From contig NZ_ARYJ01000004.1 of NCBI RefSeq assembly GCF_000685215.1, positions 186,001-250,000 on the forward strand: a stretch of 64,000 nt of DNA, given 5' to 3'. The notes under the pieces were generated by a model. That model worked only from the letters and a program-made list of their open reading frames with translations. It was not told the origin of the DNA and ran no database searches. Position numbers and translations under genes: made by a program. This DNA is from Hyphomonas jannaschiana VP2. Lineage in GTDB: Bacteria > Pseudomonadota > Alphaproteobacteria > Caulobacterales > Hyphomonadaceae. Shown here piece after piece: positions 11,265-19,350 of the stretch (position 1 is the stretch's first letter; each line of letters begins with the position of its first letter).

Positions 11265-12307
11265 AAACCCGCAGGCGTCGGCAGGCCCGTGGAAGAGAGG
11301 CAGATCGCCTTGAAGCGTTCGCCCATGTCTTTCGGGTCGATCAGGCGCTGGGCGGCATTGAACATGGCTTCGGCGTCGTCCGGGTTCGCTTTTACCAATT
11401 GATTGAGCCGGGCCTGTGCGCCAAGGCCCAGCAGGAACATGCCTTGCGGGGAGGGCCCGGCTACGTCCAGTCCGATTTTCTTTGCGAGGCGCGCCAGCCG
11501 CCCGAAATCGACATCCACCGTCAGGTCGGACTCGCCGGGCAGGTCCAGCGGGCTCACCTGTTGGCCATCCTTGTACGAACGAAGGCTGTCGCCCGGCGCG
11601 ACATCTGCTGGGCCATAGTCCACGAACAGGGCGCGGAATGGATCGGTGCGGGTCACAAGGTCTGCCAGCAGGATGTCGAGCCCGGTCTGGACTTCGACCA
11701 CCGCGCTCGTCTCTGCGGCACCTTCCGGGGCGGCCTGTTCGTCGGCGGCAAGGCCGAAGACGAGCTGGCCATCCGCATCCAGCCCGATCACGCATTCGCG
11801 CCAGCCATTGCCGTCTTTGCGGAACTGCCGGGCGGGCAGGCAGTCGAGATATTCATTTGCGACCAACAGCATCGGCCCGGCGGGCACTTCGGCGAGCGTC
11901 GCAGCAAACTCCGGCTGGGCGGCGGCAAGGGCCTCACGCTGGATCTCGCGCATGGCGGGGGCTGGTTCCACGAGGGTCACGCGCATGGCGCGGGCGAAGT
12001 CTTCACCGCCGGCCACCATGGCGAGGCGCAGCGCATCCTGCATCAGCACACCGCGGCCGGGGCCGATCTCGACGATGCGGATTTCTTCCGGCGATCCCAT
12101 CGCCTTCCACTCATGCACCAGCCACAGGCCGATCAGCTCCCCGAAGACCTGGCTGATCTCGGGCGCGGTGATGAAATCCTTCCCGATGCCGGGACGCGTG
12201 GCGTAATAGCCCTGGCCCGTGTCGTGCAGGCAAAGCTGCATATAGGTCGACACAGGGATCGGGCCGCCTGTCTCGATCAGGCGGATGAGGCGCTCTTTCA
12301 GGGTCAC
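11261..12307 (-). CDS. MidA/NDUFAF7-like SAM-dependent methyltransferase
   Basis: This 348-aa protein belongs to the DUF185 class I methyltransferases. The mitochondrial member NDUFAF7 methylates an arginine of a complex I subunit, and a similar role here is inference from the family. The N-terminal signature TAPEISQVFGELIGLW is followed by the SAM-binding motif VEIGPGRG. DYGPADVAPGDSLRSYKDGQ lies around 255-275 of the longer frame. I choose GTG 12307 because it overlaps the lgt stop by four bases (GTGA), indicating translational coupling. Upstream codons in the same frame only read across lgt. Its stop shares CTAG with yjbQ. Confidence 0.9.
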   Translation of the reverse strand: MTLKERLIRLIETGGPIPVSTYMQLCLHDTGQGYYATRPGIGKDFITAPEISQVFGELIGLWLVHEWKAMGSPEEIRIVEIGPGRGVLMQDALRLAMVAGGEDFARAMRVTLVEPAPAMREIQREALAAAQPEFAATLAEVPAGPMLLVANEYLDCLPARQFRKDGNGWRECVIGLDADGQLVFGLAADEQAAPEGAAETSAVVEVQTGLDILLADLVTRTDPFRALFVDYGPADVAPGDSLRSYKDGQQVSPLDLPGESDLTVDVDFGRLARLAKKIGLDVAGPSPQGMFLLGLGAQARLNQLVKANPDDAEAMFNAAQRLIDPKDMGERFKAICLSSTGLPTPAGF

Positions 12308-13260
12308 GCTTGCTTCGCAGGTTTCTGCTTCAGCGCATTCCAGACGAGCCATGCGCCGCCCAGCCACATCGGGATGGACAGGATCTGGCCCATGGTCAGC
12401 CATTCCGGCAGGCCGTGCACGAAACTGTCCGGCATGCGGAAATTCTCCACCATGGTGCGGCCGAAGGCGTACATCAGCAGGAAGAGACCCGCGACGAGGC
12501 CCGGCCGCTTCAGCGCGCCGAAGCGCCAGATCAGGATGGAGAGGACGATCAGTGGCAGCCAGCCTTCCAGTGCGGATTCATAAAGCTGGCTTGGAAAACG
12601 CGCCGTCTCGAAGCCGGTATAGACCCATTGCCCGGTGTCCCAGTTATAGGCCGGCGGCGTGGAGCCCGGCACAATGCCTTCCGGGAAGATCATGCCCCAG
12701 GACGAGTCCGTGTGGCGGCCATAGAGTTCGGCATTGATGAAGTTCGCGATACGGACGAGGCCAATGCCGATCGGGGCCACAACGCCGGCGATGTCGCCGA
12801 TGGAATAGAGGCTCACCTTCCGCGACCAGGCGAAATAGACGAGCGCTATCGCGACGCCGGAAATCCCGCCGTGGAAGGACATGCCGCCATCCCAGATGCG
12901 CAGGATCGTGCCGGGGTCCGCGATCAGCGCGTCAAACTGGTAGGGCACCATATAGAAAAGAATGTAGCCGATCCGTCCGCCGAGGATGATGCCCAGGATG
13001 ATCCAGAACATGATGTCGTCCAGCTGGTCCTTGGTCAGCGGGCTTGTCCCCCCGAACAGGGCCGGGCGTTTGATCATCGCCGTGGCGTACCACCAGGCAA
13101 GGCCGATCCCGGCCATATAGCCCAGCGCGTACCAGCGCAGGTGGAACTTGCCGAGGCCCAGGAAACCGAAATCAATCGAGAAGATGGCAGGGCTCATCTC
13201 AGGGAAAGAGAGGGCACCAGCGGCCAGGTGCGCCCCCAGCAGCGTCATCGTGTCAAACAT
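12304..13260 (-). CDS. lgt: Prolipoprotein diacylglyceryl transferase (Lgt)
   Basis: Lgt adds diacylglycerol from phosphatidylglycerol to the lipobox cysteine of prolipoproteins, the first step of lipoprotein maturation. The 318-aa sequence shows seven or so membrane segments. The family residues include HLRWYALGYMAG near residue 40, the loop RIGYILFYM with its Arg, FHGGISG near 142, and the Lgt signature around GDIAGVVAPIGIGLVRIANFINAE in outline. The gene is the first of a two-gene unit with the methyltransferase and diverges from ubiK. Many predicted lipoproteins in this window (PRC, PQQ, M28, RidA) would be its substrates. Confidence 0.97.
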   Translation of the reverse strand: MFDTMTLLGAHLAAGALSFPEMSPAIFSIDFGFLGLGKFHLRWYALGYMAGIGLAWWYATAMIKRPALFGGTSPLTKDQLDDIMFWIILGIILGGRIGYILFYMVPYQFDALIADPGTILRIWDGGMSFHGGISGVAIALVYFAWSRKVSLYSIGDIAGVVAPIGIGLVRIANFINAELYGRHTDSSWGMIFPEGIVPGSTPPAYNWDTGQWVYTGFETARFPSQLYESALEGWLPLIVLSILIWRFGALKRPGLVAGLFLLMYAFGRTMVENFRMPDSFVHGLPEWLTMGQILSIPMWLGGAWLVWNALKQKPAKQA

Positions 13261-13349
13261 GCGGCCTCTTTTCCCTGTCTTGCCCCGGACCTATCTGTTA
13301 CGGAAAGCGGCAGACAAGGCCAACCACCCGCGCGCGAAGGAGTAGCCTC

Positions 13350-13607
13350 ATGGCGACGACAAATCCACTGCTCGATGACATTGCAGGTCTGATGACCGGC
13401 GCGCTGGGCGCGGCCCGGACAGCGGGCGAGGAAGCGAAGACGGCGGCGCAGGCCCGCGTGCGGGCGATGATTGCCGATATGGACCTTGCCGGGCGCGACG
13501 AAGTCGAGGCGCTGAAGGCGCTGGCTGTCTCGGCGCTGGAAAAAGTCGAAGCGCTTGAAAAGCGTGTGGCGGAGCTGGAAGCTGCCGCAGATCAGGGCGA
13601 CAGCTGA
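13350..13607 (+). CDS. ubiK: UbiK-type accessory factor (BMFP family)
   Basis: This is an 85-aa coiled-coil protein. The N-terminal LLDDIAGLMTGALGA is amphipathic and likely membrane-touching. It is followed by Ala-rich helices and a C-terminal coiled coil (ALEKVEALEKRVAELE). That layout matches the UbiK/YqiC family, which in enterobacteria assists the ubiquinone biosynthesis complex. It stands alone, divergent from lgt, with a GAAGGAG ribosome site close to the ATG. Confidence 0.85.
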   Translation: MATTNPLLDDIAGLMTGALGAARTAGEEAKTAAQARVRAMIADMDLAGRDEVEALKALAVSALEKVEALEKRVAELEAAADQGDS

Positions 13608-13737
13608 GTTCTGCCCCTCCCTTAACTGTTGAAGCGGATGGACCTCGTCGCTGAGGGGCGTATGCATGGCCTATGCGTGGGGATAGCGCAGAGGGACGAA
13701 TCCTGTCCCGATAACAAAGTCTGCGAGGGGAGCGTAA

Positions 13738-14241
13738 ATGAGTGTCGGTCTGACCCGCAACGAATACAACATGGTCGACCCGCTGGAACGGGTCGAACAG
13801 GCGCTGGAAGAGGGCGGCTGGCAGGCGGAGCGCGACGAAGAAGGAACGCTGCAGGCCGTTGCCGAAACCCGCTGGGGCGATCTAGGTTCCCTGTTTGCCT
13901 ACCGGCCGGATCCGGCCGCGATCCATTTCTCGATGACGTTGGACGTGAAGCCGCAAACGGCGCGCCGCTCCCAGATTGCCGAGCTGATCATGATGGCGAA
14001 CGAACGCCTGTGGCTCGGCCATTTCGATTACTGGGCCGATGAGGGCGTGATCATTTTCCGCTACACTTTCCCGATGATGGACCGGGACGAGCCGACGCTG
14101 GGCGAAGTGCGCAGCACAATGGCCGCCGCGGTCAGCGCGGTGGAGCGGTTCATCCCTGCCTTCAACTTCCTGATCTGGGCCGGAAAATCCCCGCGCGATG
14201 CCATCGATGCGGTGATGTTCGAAACCCACGGCGAAGCCTGA
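13738..14241 (+). CDS. YbjN domain protein
   Basis: This 167-aa protein is of the YbjN family, which resembles the type III secretion chaperone fold. It has the typical DPLERVEQALEEGGW N terminus, an SMTLDVKP strand and the AVERFIPAFNFLIWAG C-terminal helix. Family members are linked to stress tolerance and motility in enterobacteria, but no biochemical role is known. A GAGGGGAGCG ribosome site precedes the ATG. The stop lies four bases before proC, so the two are almost certainly co-transcribed, a pairing seen in other alphaproteobacteria as far as I recall. Confidence 0.88.
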   Translation: MSVGLTRNEYNMVDPLERVEQALEEGGWQAERDEEGTLQAVAETRWGDLGSLFAYRPDPAAIHFSMTLDVKPQTARRSQIAELIMMANERLWLGHFDYWADEGVIIFRYTFPMMDRDEPTLGEVRSTMAAAVSAVERFIPAFNFLIWAGKSPRDAIDAVMFETHGEA

Positions 14242-14245
14242 GGCG

Positions 14246-15052
14246 ATGGCCGGGCCTTCGATCGCCCTGATCGGGGCAGGCCGGATGGGCGCCGCGCTCG
14301 CCAGCGGCTGGCTGGCCGGACGGGGCAAGCCCGACATCCGCATTCAGGATCCGAAGCCGTCCGAAACCGTCACCGAATGGGCCGGGGCCGGCAAGGTCTC
14401 GCTGAACCCTGAGCCTGAGCCGGTGGATGTGCTGGTCATCGCGGTGAAGCCGCAGGTCTTCCCGAAAATGGCCGAGAGCCTGAAGCCCTGGATCGGGCCG
14501 CAGACCCTGGTTCTCTCCATCATGGCCGGGACGCGTCTCAAGCAGCTGACCGAGCGCCTCGGCACAGGTCATGTCATCCGGGTCATGCCAAACACGCCCG
14601 GAGCCATCGGCAAGGGCGTCTCGGTCATGGCGAAGTCCGATATAGTCATGGCGAAGCAGCTCGAAATCGCCGGAAAACTGCTGAAACCGCTCGGCGAAGT
14701 CATCGGTCCGGTGGACGAGAAACACATGTCGGTCGTCACCGGTCTGTCCGGCAGCGGCCCGGCCTATGTCTTCCTCATGGCCGAAGCCATGGCCGATGCC
14801 GCGATGGCCGAAGGCCTGCCGGCTGAGCTGGCAGAACAGCTGGCCGCGCTCACCATCGAAGGGGCGGCCGCCCTGATGGTGCAGTCAGACGAGGCGCCGA
14901 GCGCCCTCAGAAAAGCGGTCACCTCACCCGGCGGCACCACCCAGGCGGCTCTTGACATCCTCATGGATGAGGGTGGGATGCCTATCCTGATGCGAAAGGC
15001 TATCCGCGCCGCTGCGAACCGCGACCGGGAGCTCTCTCGCGACACGGATTAG
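14246..15052 (+). CDS. proC: Pyrroline-5-carboxylate reductase (ProC)
   Basis: ProC makes the last step of proline synthesis, reducing pyrroline-5-carboxylate with NAD(P)H. The Rossmann motif IGAGRMGAAL lies at residues 7-16. VIAVKPQV follows near 70. The family signature runs in the C-terminal helical domain (TGLSGSGPAYVF, then VTSPGGTT). At 268 aa it is full length. It sits directly after the YbjN gene and 15 bases before a TetR-like regulator. Confidence 0.96.
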   Translation: MAGPSIALIGAGRMGAALASGWLAGRGKPDIRIQDPKPSETVTEWAGAGKVSLNPEPEPVDVLVIAVKPQVFPKMAESLKPWIGPQTLVLSIMAGTRLKQLTERLGTGHVIRVMPNTPGAIGKGVSVMAKSDIVMAKQLEIAGKLLKPLGEVIGPVDEKHMSVVTGLSGSGPAYVFLMAEAMADAAMAEGLPAELAEQLAALTIEGAAALMVQSDEAPSALRKAVTSPGGTTQAALDILMDEGGMPILMRKAIRAAANRDRELSRDTD

Positions 15053-15067
15053 GAGTGAAACAGCACC

Positions 15068-15724
15068 ATGGAGGCGGAGACTGGCGACATCGTCGAACTG
15101 GGCCTCCTCGCCGCGCTGCGCCTCGCTGAGGACACGCCCTGGGGCGACATCACCCTCACTGCCATTGCGGAAGAAACCGGCCTGCCGCTGAGCGAGTTTT
15201 ACGGCGTCACGCGCGACGACCTCGCCAATGCCTTCGACGCCTATTTCGACCGCGCCATGTCAGCCGAGGGCCCGCCGGGCGGGGACTCCCCGCGTGAGCG
15301 CCTGTTTGACGTCATCATGCTGCGGTTTGAGGCGATGGAGGATCATCGCGCCGGCGCTGTCGCCCTGATGCGGGACCGGGAGCGGACGCCGCGGCTTCTG
15401 CTGCGCCTCCCGGCACACCGGGCTGCCAGTGCGCACTGGGCGCTGGCTTCGGCTGGTCTCGATGATGACAGCGGCGCGCCACTGGGGCTCAAAGTGGCTG
15501 CCATCGCTTTTGTTATCGCGCAGACTGAACGGGCCTGGCGCAAGGACAAGAATGGCGATTTTGCCCTGACCATGGCGGCGCTGGACAAGGCCCTGCGCGC
15601 TGCGGAAGGGCGGATGCAGCGCCTGAACAGATACATACCCAAAAAATCAAAGAGCGGGCCGGACGAGCCTGACGATGCGGAGGAAACCCATGAGCCGACC
15701 CGGCCTCGACACCAATCCCCTTGA
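15068..15724 (+). CDS. TetR-like transcriptional regulator
   Basis: This 218-aa protein has an N-terminal helix-turn-helix of TetR type: ALRLAEDTPWGDITLTAIAEETGLPLSEFY in outline, about residues 12-45. A helical ligand domain then runs to about 180. The C-terminal 35 residues are charged and probably disordered. The ligand and targets are unknown. An AGGAG ribosome site precedes the ATG. The last 35 bases overlap the phosphotransferase gene in another frame, so the two are coupled. Confidence 0.75.
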   Translation: MEAETGDIVELGLLAALRLAEDTPWGDITLTAIAEETGLPLSEFYGVTRDDLANAFDAYFDRAMSAEGPPGGDSPRERLFDVIMLRFEAMEDHRAGAVALMRDRERTPRLLLRLPAHRAASAHWALASAGLDDDSGAPLGLKVAAIAFVIAQTERAWRKDKNGDFALTMAALDKALRAAEGRMQRLNRYIPKKSKSGPDEPDDAEETHEPTRPRHQSP

Positions 15725-16775
15725 ACTGACGCCGGACTGGTTCAACCAGCTTTTCGAAGAAATAGGCATTGATGCGGAGGTCTCTGGCCTGACCGCAAAG
15801 TCTATCGGCACCGGACAGATCGGCGAGAATGTCCGCTTTGTTTTCGACTATGCCCGCAAGGGGGATGGCGCCCCGGCGACGCTGGTCGGCAAGTTCCCGT
15901 CGGACAATGAAACCAGCCTGATGACCGCCAAGATGCTCGGCCATTACGAGCGGGAAGTGAACTTCTACCGCACCTTCCCGAAAGTGGCGGGGCGGATCAC
16001 GCCCTCGGCGCTCTACACCGACTATGACCCGGAGACGAACCGGTTCGCCCTGATCATGGAAGACATGGCGCCGGCAGAGCAGGGCAACCAGCTGACCGGT
16101 TGTAGTGTGGCGGAAGCCGAACGCGCGATGGATGCGGCCGCGATCCTGCACGCAGCGCACTGGAACGATGCCTCACTCGACACACATCCCTGGCTGCAGG
16201 GGAGTGCCGTGGCGCCGCCGCCGGCCCTGACGATGGAAGCGACGGTCGCGCTCTGGACGGGGTTCAAGGACCGCTATGGGCCCCAGCTCGCGCAGGAAGA
16301 CGTTGAGGTGGGCGATGCCTACACCGCCGCCCTGCCGAAGATGCAGGAGATCGAGCGGCCCGGCCCGTTCGCGCTGACGCACAATGACTACCGTCTGGAC
16401 AATATGCTGTTCGGCAAGCCGGGCTCACCGAAACCGCTGGCGGTCGTCGACTGGCAGACGGCAGGAAAAGGCGTGCCCGCCAGCGATGTGGCCTATTTCA
16501 TCGGTGCCGGCCTGACGCGTGATGACAGGCCGAAACATGAGCAGGCCCTGCTGCGCTATTATCATGCGCGCCTGCAGGATGAGGGCGTGACGGACTATGA
16601 CTTCGATGCGCTCTATGACGACTATCGGTATACCTGCTTCTACGGCATGTCGGTCGCCTATGGCGCGGCGATGCTCGTCAAGCAGACCGAGCGCGGCGAC
16701 CAGATGTTCCTCACCATGCTGCGGCGGCACGCGGCGCAGGCGCGGGACAATAATGCTCTTGAATTGCTGCCCTGA
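15690..16775 (+). CDS. Aminoglycoside phosphotransferase-fold (APH/choline kinase-like) enzyme
   Basis: This 361-aa enzyme has the kinase-like APH fold. The catalytic loop HNDYRLDNMLF supplies the Asp/Asn pair, and AVVDWQ carries the metal-binding Asp. The set of residues around DMAPAEQGNQLTG is typical of the large COG2334-like families, whose substrates are mostly unknown. Clinical aminoglycoside resistance should not be inferred. I choose ATG 15690 because GGAGGAAAC lies directly before it. An ATG at 15675 would add five residues without a ribosome site. The gene overlaps the TetR-like gene and ends the unit. Confidence 0.85.
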   Translation: MSRPGLDTNPLELTPDWFNQLFEEIGIDAEVSGLTAKSIGTGQIGENVRFVFDYARKGDGAPATLVGKFPSDNETSLMTAKMLGHYEREVNFYRTFPKVAGRITPSALYTDYDPETNRFALIMEDMAPAEQGNQLTGCSVAEAERAMDAAAILHAAHWNDASLDTHPWLQGSAVAPPPALTMEATVALWTGFKDRYGPQLAQEDVEVGDAYTAALPKMQEIERPGPFALTHNDYRLDNMLFGKPGSPKPLAVVDWQTAGKGVPASDVAYFIGAGLTRDDRPKHEQALLRYYHARLQDEGVTDYDFDALYDDYRYTCFYGMSVAYGAAMLVKQTERGDQMFLTMLRRHAAQARDNNALELLP

Positions 16776-16883
16776 CACCGAAGATTTTTCTCAATCGTGT
16801 AATGTTTCCTGCAGAGTCTCAGCCAGTGTGCCGGGGCGGAACAGGTTTCCAAACATCCTCCTAATGACCAGCCGCAAAGTCTC

Positions 16884-16895
16884 GTAACAGGTTAC
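16884..16895. promoter_or_regulatory. Palindrome GTAAC-AG-GTTAC upstream of sciP
   Basis: A perfect inverted repeat with 5-bp arms and a 2-bp centre lies 87 bases before the sciP ATG, in the 206-base gap after the phosphotransferase gene. A TTAA follows at 16904-16907. It may be an operator or part of the promoter. No known regulator was matched. Confidence 0.35.
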
Positions 16896-16981
16896 GCGTG
16901 GGCTTAAGGGGAAGCGCGTAGTGTCCATATTCCGGGCTCTCCAGAAGGAGTGCCTGCCCTCTATTGGAAGATGGTGTGGAT

Positions 16982-17254
16982 ATGGAACAGCAGAATGCAA
17001 AACCGATGAGCGTGAAAGGCCCGGATGGCCAGAAGCTCACAATGGCGGATCTCCCGTCGCCGAACATTTCCCGTTGGGTCACGCGCCGCAAGGCCGAAGT
17101 GGTCGCCGCTGTTGCCGGTGGCCTGCTGAGCCGCAAGGCGGCTTGCGACCGCTATAATCTCACGGACGAAGAGTTCGAAGGCTGGGAGCGTCTTTACCTG
17201 CGTCACGGCACGAAAGGCCTGCGCACAACCCGCCTGCAACAGTATCGCCGCTAG
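16982..17254 (+). CDS. sciP: CtrA inhibitor SciP (DUF1153 family)
   Basis: SciP is a small helix-turn-helix protein that binds CtrA at target promoters and blocks its recruitment of RNA polymerase. This restricts CtrA output to part of the cell cycle in Caulobacter. The family core is unmistakable: LPSPNISRWVTRRKAEVVAAV, then GGLLSRKAACDRYNLTDEEF (in outline about residues 25-65), and a C-terminal LRTTRLQQYRR. I choose ATG 16982 (90 aa), close to the known protein's length. TTG 16964 is a possible alternative adding six residues. It lies immediately upstream of the flagellar genes, as in Caulobacter. Unlike there, ctrA itself lies only 4.6 kb downstream. Confidence 0.92.
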   Translation: MEQQNAKPMSVKGPDGQKLTMADLPSPNISRWVTRRKAEVVAAVAGGLLSRKAACDRYNLTDEEFEGWERLYLRHGTKGLRTTRLQQYRR

Positions 17255-17261
17255 GCCGCTG

Positions 17262-17276
17262 TTAAACCCAAATTTA
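17262..17276. promoter_or_regulatory. Candidate CtrA box before the flagellar operon
   Basis: TTAA at 17262-17265 and TTTA at 17273-17276 are spaced by seven bases. This gives seven of eight matches to TTAA-N7-TTAA. Another TTAA half site follows at 17288-17291. The location, between sciP and the first flagellar gene, suits a CtrA-controlled class II promoter. Confidence 0.45.
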
Positions 17277-17336
17277 CGGGCGCCCCGTTAACTCTGGCGA
17301 AAGCATCCGGAATCCTCCGGGTGGCGGGAGTCCAGT

Positions 17337-18002
17337 ATGGCGCACGTAGCAACCGGTATTTCGCGCGGCGCGACGCCTTCCACACGGGCGCTCGCGTTCG
17401 CTGCGTGTGCGGTGGCCCTCGGTCTGCTCGCCTGGCGCGGCAGCGAGGTGATGACCCGCGCGCCTGCATCTCCCGGTCCGCTTTCCCAGTCTGAAGCCGC
17501 CCTCCTGTCTGTCGCCGAAGCGATGGCAGGGCAGGGGCATGTCCGCATTTCCCTTGTCCGCCAGCCGGGCGGTGTCCGGCAGGTCCTGCTGCTGGTCGAT
17601 ACGAAAGCGGGTGTGGATGATGCTTCGCTCTCCAACACGGTTTCCCTCGCTGCAGGGCTCGACGCGGCAAAGGGCGAGCGCGTTGATCTCCAGCGCGTCG
17701 CCTTTGCGCCGGGCGTGAGCAGCGCGCCTTTGCCGCGAGACTGGGCGGAGCTGTCTCTGCTGGCCTTGCTGGCAGGCCTCGCCGGATGGATCGGGTTCAG
17801 GACCGAACGCCGTGAAGTGGCGCCTGTGGAGCTGGTGCAGGAAACGCTGCCCGCGCGAATGTCCGCACAGGCCGCCGTTGAACCGGGTGTCCGTCCAGCG
17901 CCGATGCGCGATGACGATGCCGCAGATCTTGCCCGCCGGGACCCTGGCCGCGCCGCCGATGTTGTCCGCGCCTGGATGAGCGGCAATGGAGGCAATGCAT
18001 GA
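17337..18002 (+). CDS. Miniature FliF-like MS-ring protein
   Basis: This 221-aa protein sits where fliF is expected, directly before fliG, but FliF is usually 500-570 aa. Membrane segment 1 spans about 17-33. A short periplasmic part (34-136) follows, in which SLAAGLDAAKGERVDLQRVAF resembles the end of the third FliF ring-building motif. Membrane segment 2 lies at about 137-154. The cytoplasmic tail ends in DPGRAADVVRAWMSG, like the FliG-binding end of FliF. Ring-building motifs 1 and 2 and the beta-collar have no room. The gap to sciP is only 82 bases, so this is not a frameshifted longer gene. Its stop overlaps the fliG start by four bases. A separate full-length fliF elsewhere cannot be excluded. 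Confidence 0.7.
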   Translation: MAHVATGISRGATPSTRALAFAACAVALGLLAWRGSEVMTRAPASPGPLSQSEAALLSVAEAMAGQGHVRISLVRQPGGVRQVLLLVDTKAGVDDASLSNTVSLAAGLDAAKGERVDLQRVAFAPGVSSAPLPRDWAELSLLALLAGLAGWIGFRTERREVAPVELVQETLPARMSAQAAVEPGVRPAPMRDDDAADLARRDPGRAADVVRAWMSGNGGNA

Positions 18003-18931
18003 GCGCGTTGACGATTGCCCGGAACGATACGCCGGCCGATGGCCTGATGCGCTCCGCGCGCCTGATGCGTGCGCTCGGGCCGGACGCTGCGCCGATCTGG
18101 GCGGAACTCTCCAAATCCGAAGTCCAGGCCCTGACCGCCGCGATGGACTCGCTCGGTCCTTCGCCGGAGGGCGAAACCGAGGCGGTTTCTCAGTTTATGG
18201 AAGCGCACCGGCGTCTTCGCCTTCCGGCAGAACCTGGTGCCTCGGTCTGGCGACGCCTGGCAGATGCGGGAACCGAGACGTTGGCTGGCCTGTTTTCAGC
18301 TGAGCATGCCCAGACTGTGGCGCTCGTCCTGTCGCGTCTGCCGGGCGAGACGTCTGCGCGCCTCTTGCGGGCTTTGCCGCCCCGGCTGGCGATTGACGCC
18401 ATGCAGCGGCTTCTCAATCTTGGCCCGGTCCATCCGGCGGCCCTGTCAGCGTTTGAAACCCGGCTTGAGGCGATCCTGTTCGCGCATGTGGGTGGCGGTC
18501 AGGCAAACGGGCACGAACGGGTCGCCCGGATCTTCGACCGTCTCGACAGCCGCTCTGAAAAGACCTTCCTCGCCGCGCTTGATCACGCCGCACCAGGGGC
18601 GGGCGAGAAGGTTCGCGCACTGATGTTCACCTTCGACGATCTGGCCAGCCTTGATGCGGCGGGCTTGCAGACCCTGCTGTCTGCGGCCGACCGTGCGGTG
18701 CTTGTTGTGGGGCTCAAAGGCGCACGTCCTGAAACGGCTGCCGTCTTCTTTGCCAACATGACCCAGCGCGCCGGCGACCTGCTGCGCGAAGAGATTGCCT
18801 CGCTCGGCCCGATCCGCCGCAGCGAGATTGAAACCGCTCGCCAGGAACTGGTCGAGCTGGCCCGGACCCTGATGCAGCGTGGTGACATCCGCGCCGATGG
18901 CCAGGTCGAAGATGATGAGCTGGTCGACTGA
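17999..18931 (+). CDS. fliG: Flagellar motor switch protein FliG
   Basis: FliG forms the rotor ring that binds FliF, FliM and the stator. The middle domain carries EHAQTVALVLSRLPGE near 100-115, the family's EHPQT-type motif. The C-terminal torque domain (about 205-300) has MFTFDDL, LKGA, NMTQRAGDLLREE and ASLGPIRRSEIE. The charged residues that face the stator are kept, with Glu-Glu where E. coli has Asp-Asp. At 310 aa it is slightly short, and the N-terminal domain is divergent, perhaps matching the reduced FliF partner. It overlaps the genes on both sides by one to four bases. Confidence 0.92.
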   Translation: MSALTIARNDTPADGLMRSARLMRALGPDAAPIWAELSKSEVQALTAAMDSLGPSPEGETEAVSQFMEAHRRLRLPAEPGASVWRRLADAGTETLAGLFSAEHAQTVALVLSRLPGETSARLLRALPPRLAIDAMQRLLNLGPVHPAALSAFETRLEAILFAHVGGGQANGHERVARIFDRLDSRSEKTFLAALDHAAPGAGEKVRALMFTFDDLASLDAAGLQTLLSAADRAVLVVGLKGARPETAAVFFANMTQRAGDLLREEIASLGPIRRSEIETARQELVELARTLMQRGDIRADGQVEDDELVD

Positions 18932-19350
18932 TGCAGCGCGCTGTCAAATCCCTCCAGGCATTCGATTTCCGCAGCGACTTCACCCCGCCGCCCGAGCCGG
19001 AAGTGCCCGCGTTGCCGGTGGAAGAAAAGATCACGCTGTCTGCGCCGGACCTCGCCATGCTGCTGACCGAGGCACGTGCCGAGGCCCATGCGGCGGCCAT
19101 GTCGCTCAGGCATGATGAACAGGCTGCACGTCTGAAGCAGCTGACAGAGAACCTGACCGAAGCACTGGCAAATCTGGTATCTCTGGCCCAGCATCTGGAA
19201 TCGAGCGCATATTCTGACGGTTTCCGGCAATCGGCCCTGCGCCTTGTCACCGCAACGGCGCAGCGGATCGTGGATGGACAAGGAGACCTGTTTGCACAAA
19301 GCCGGGAATTCAGCCAGAACTCCACCCCGACCGAGAAGGATGGATCATGA
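18931..19350 (+). CDS. FliH-like flagellar assembly protein
   Basis: This 139-aa protein occupies the fliH position between fliG and fliN. It has a Pro/Glu-rich N terminus to about residue 35. A long Ala/Glu/Leu-rich helical region then extends to about 120, consistent with a short FliH (FlbE) that regulates the export ATPase FliI. FliH proteins are poorly conserved and often over 200 aa, so the call rests mainly on position and helical composition. Its start overlaps the fliG stop by one base (TGATG) and its stop overlaps the fliN start (ATGA). Confidence 0.6.
   Translation: MQRAVKSLQAFDFRSDFTPPPEPEVPALPVEEKITLSAPDLAMLLTEARAEAHAAAMSLRHDEQAARLKQLTENLTEALANLVSLAQHLESSAYSDGFRQSALRLVTATAQRIVDGQGDLFAQSREFSQNSTPTEKDGS

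Noticed and set aside
15690-16775. Aminoglycoside resistance gene
   Set aside because: The fold is shared by many kinases of unknown substrate. The context (proC, TetR-like) and sequence do not support a resistance call.
17255-18002. Frameshifted remnant of a full-length fliF
   Set aside because: Only 82 bases separate sciP from the mini-FliF start, so the missing 300 residues cannot be hidden in another frame.
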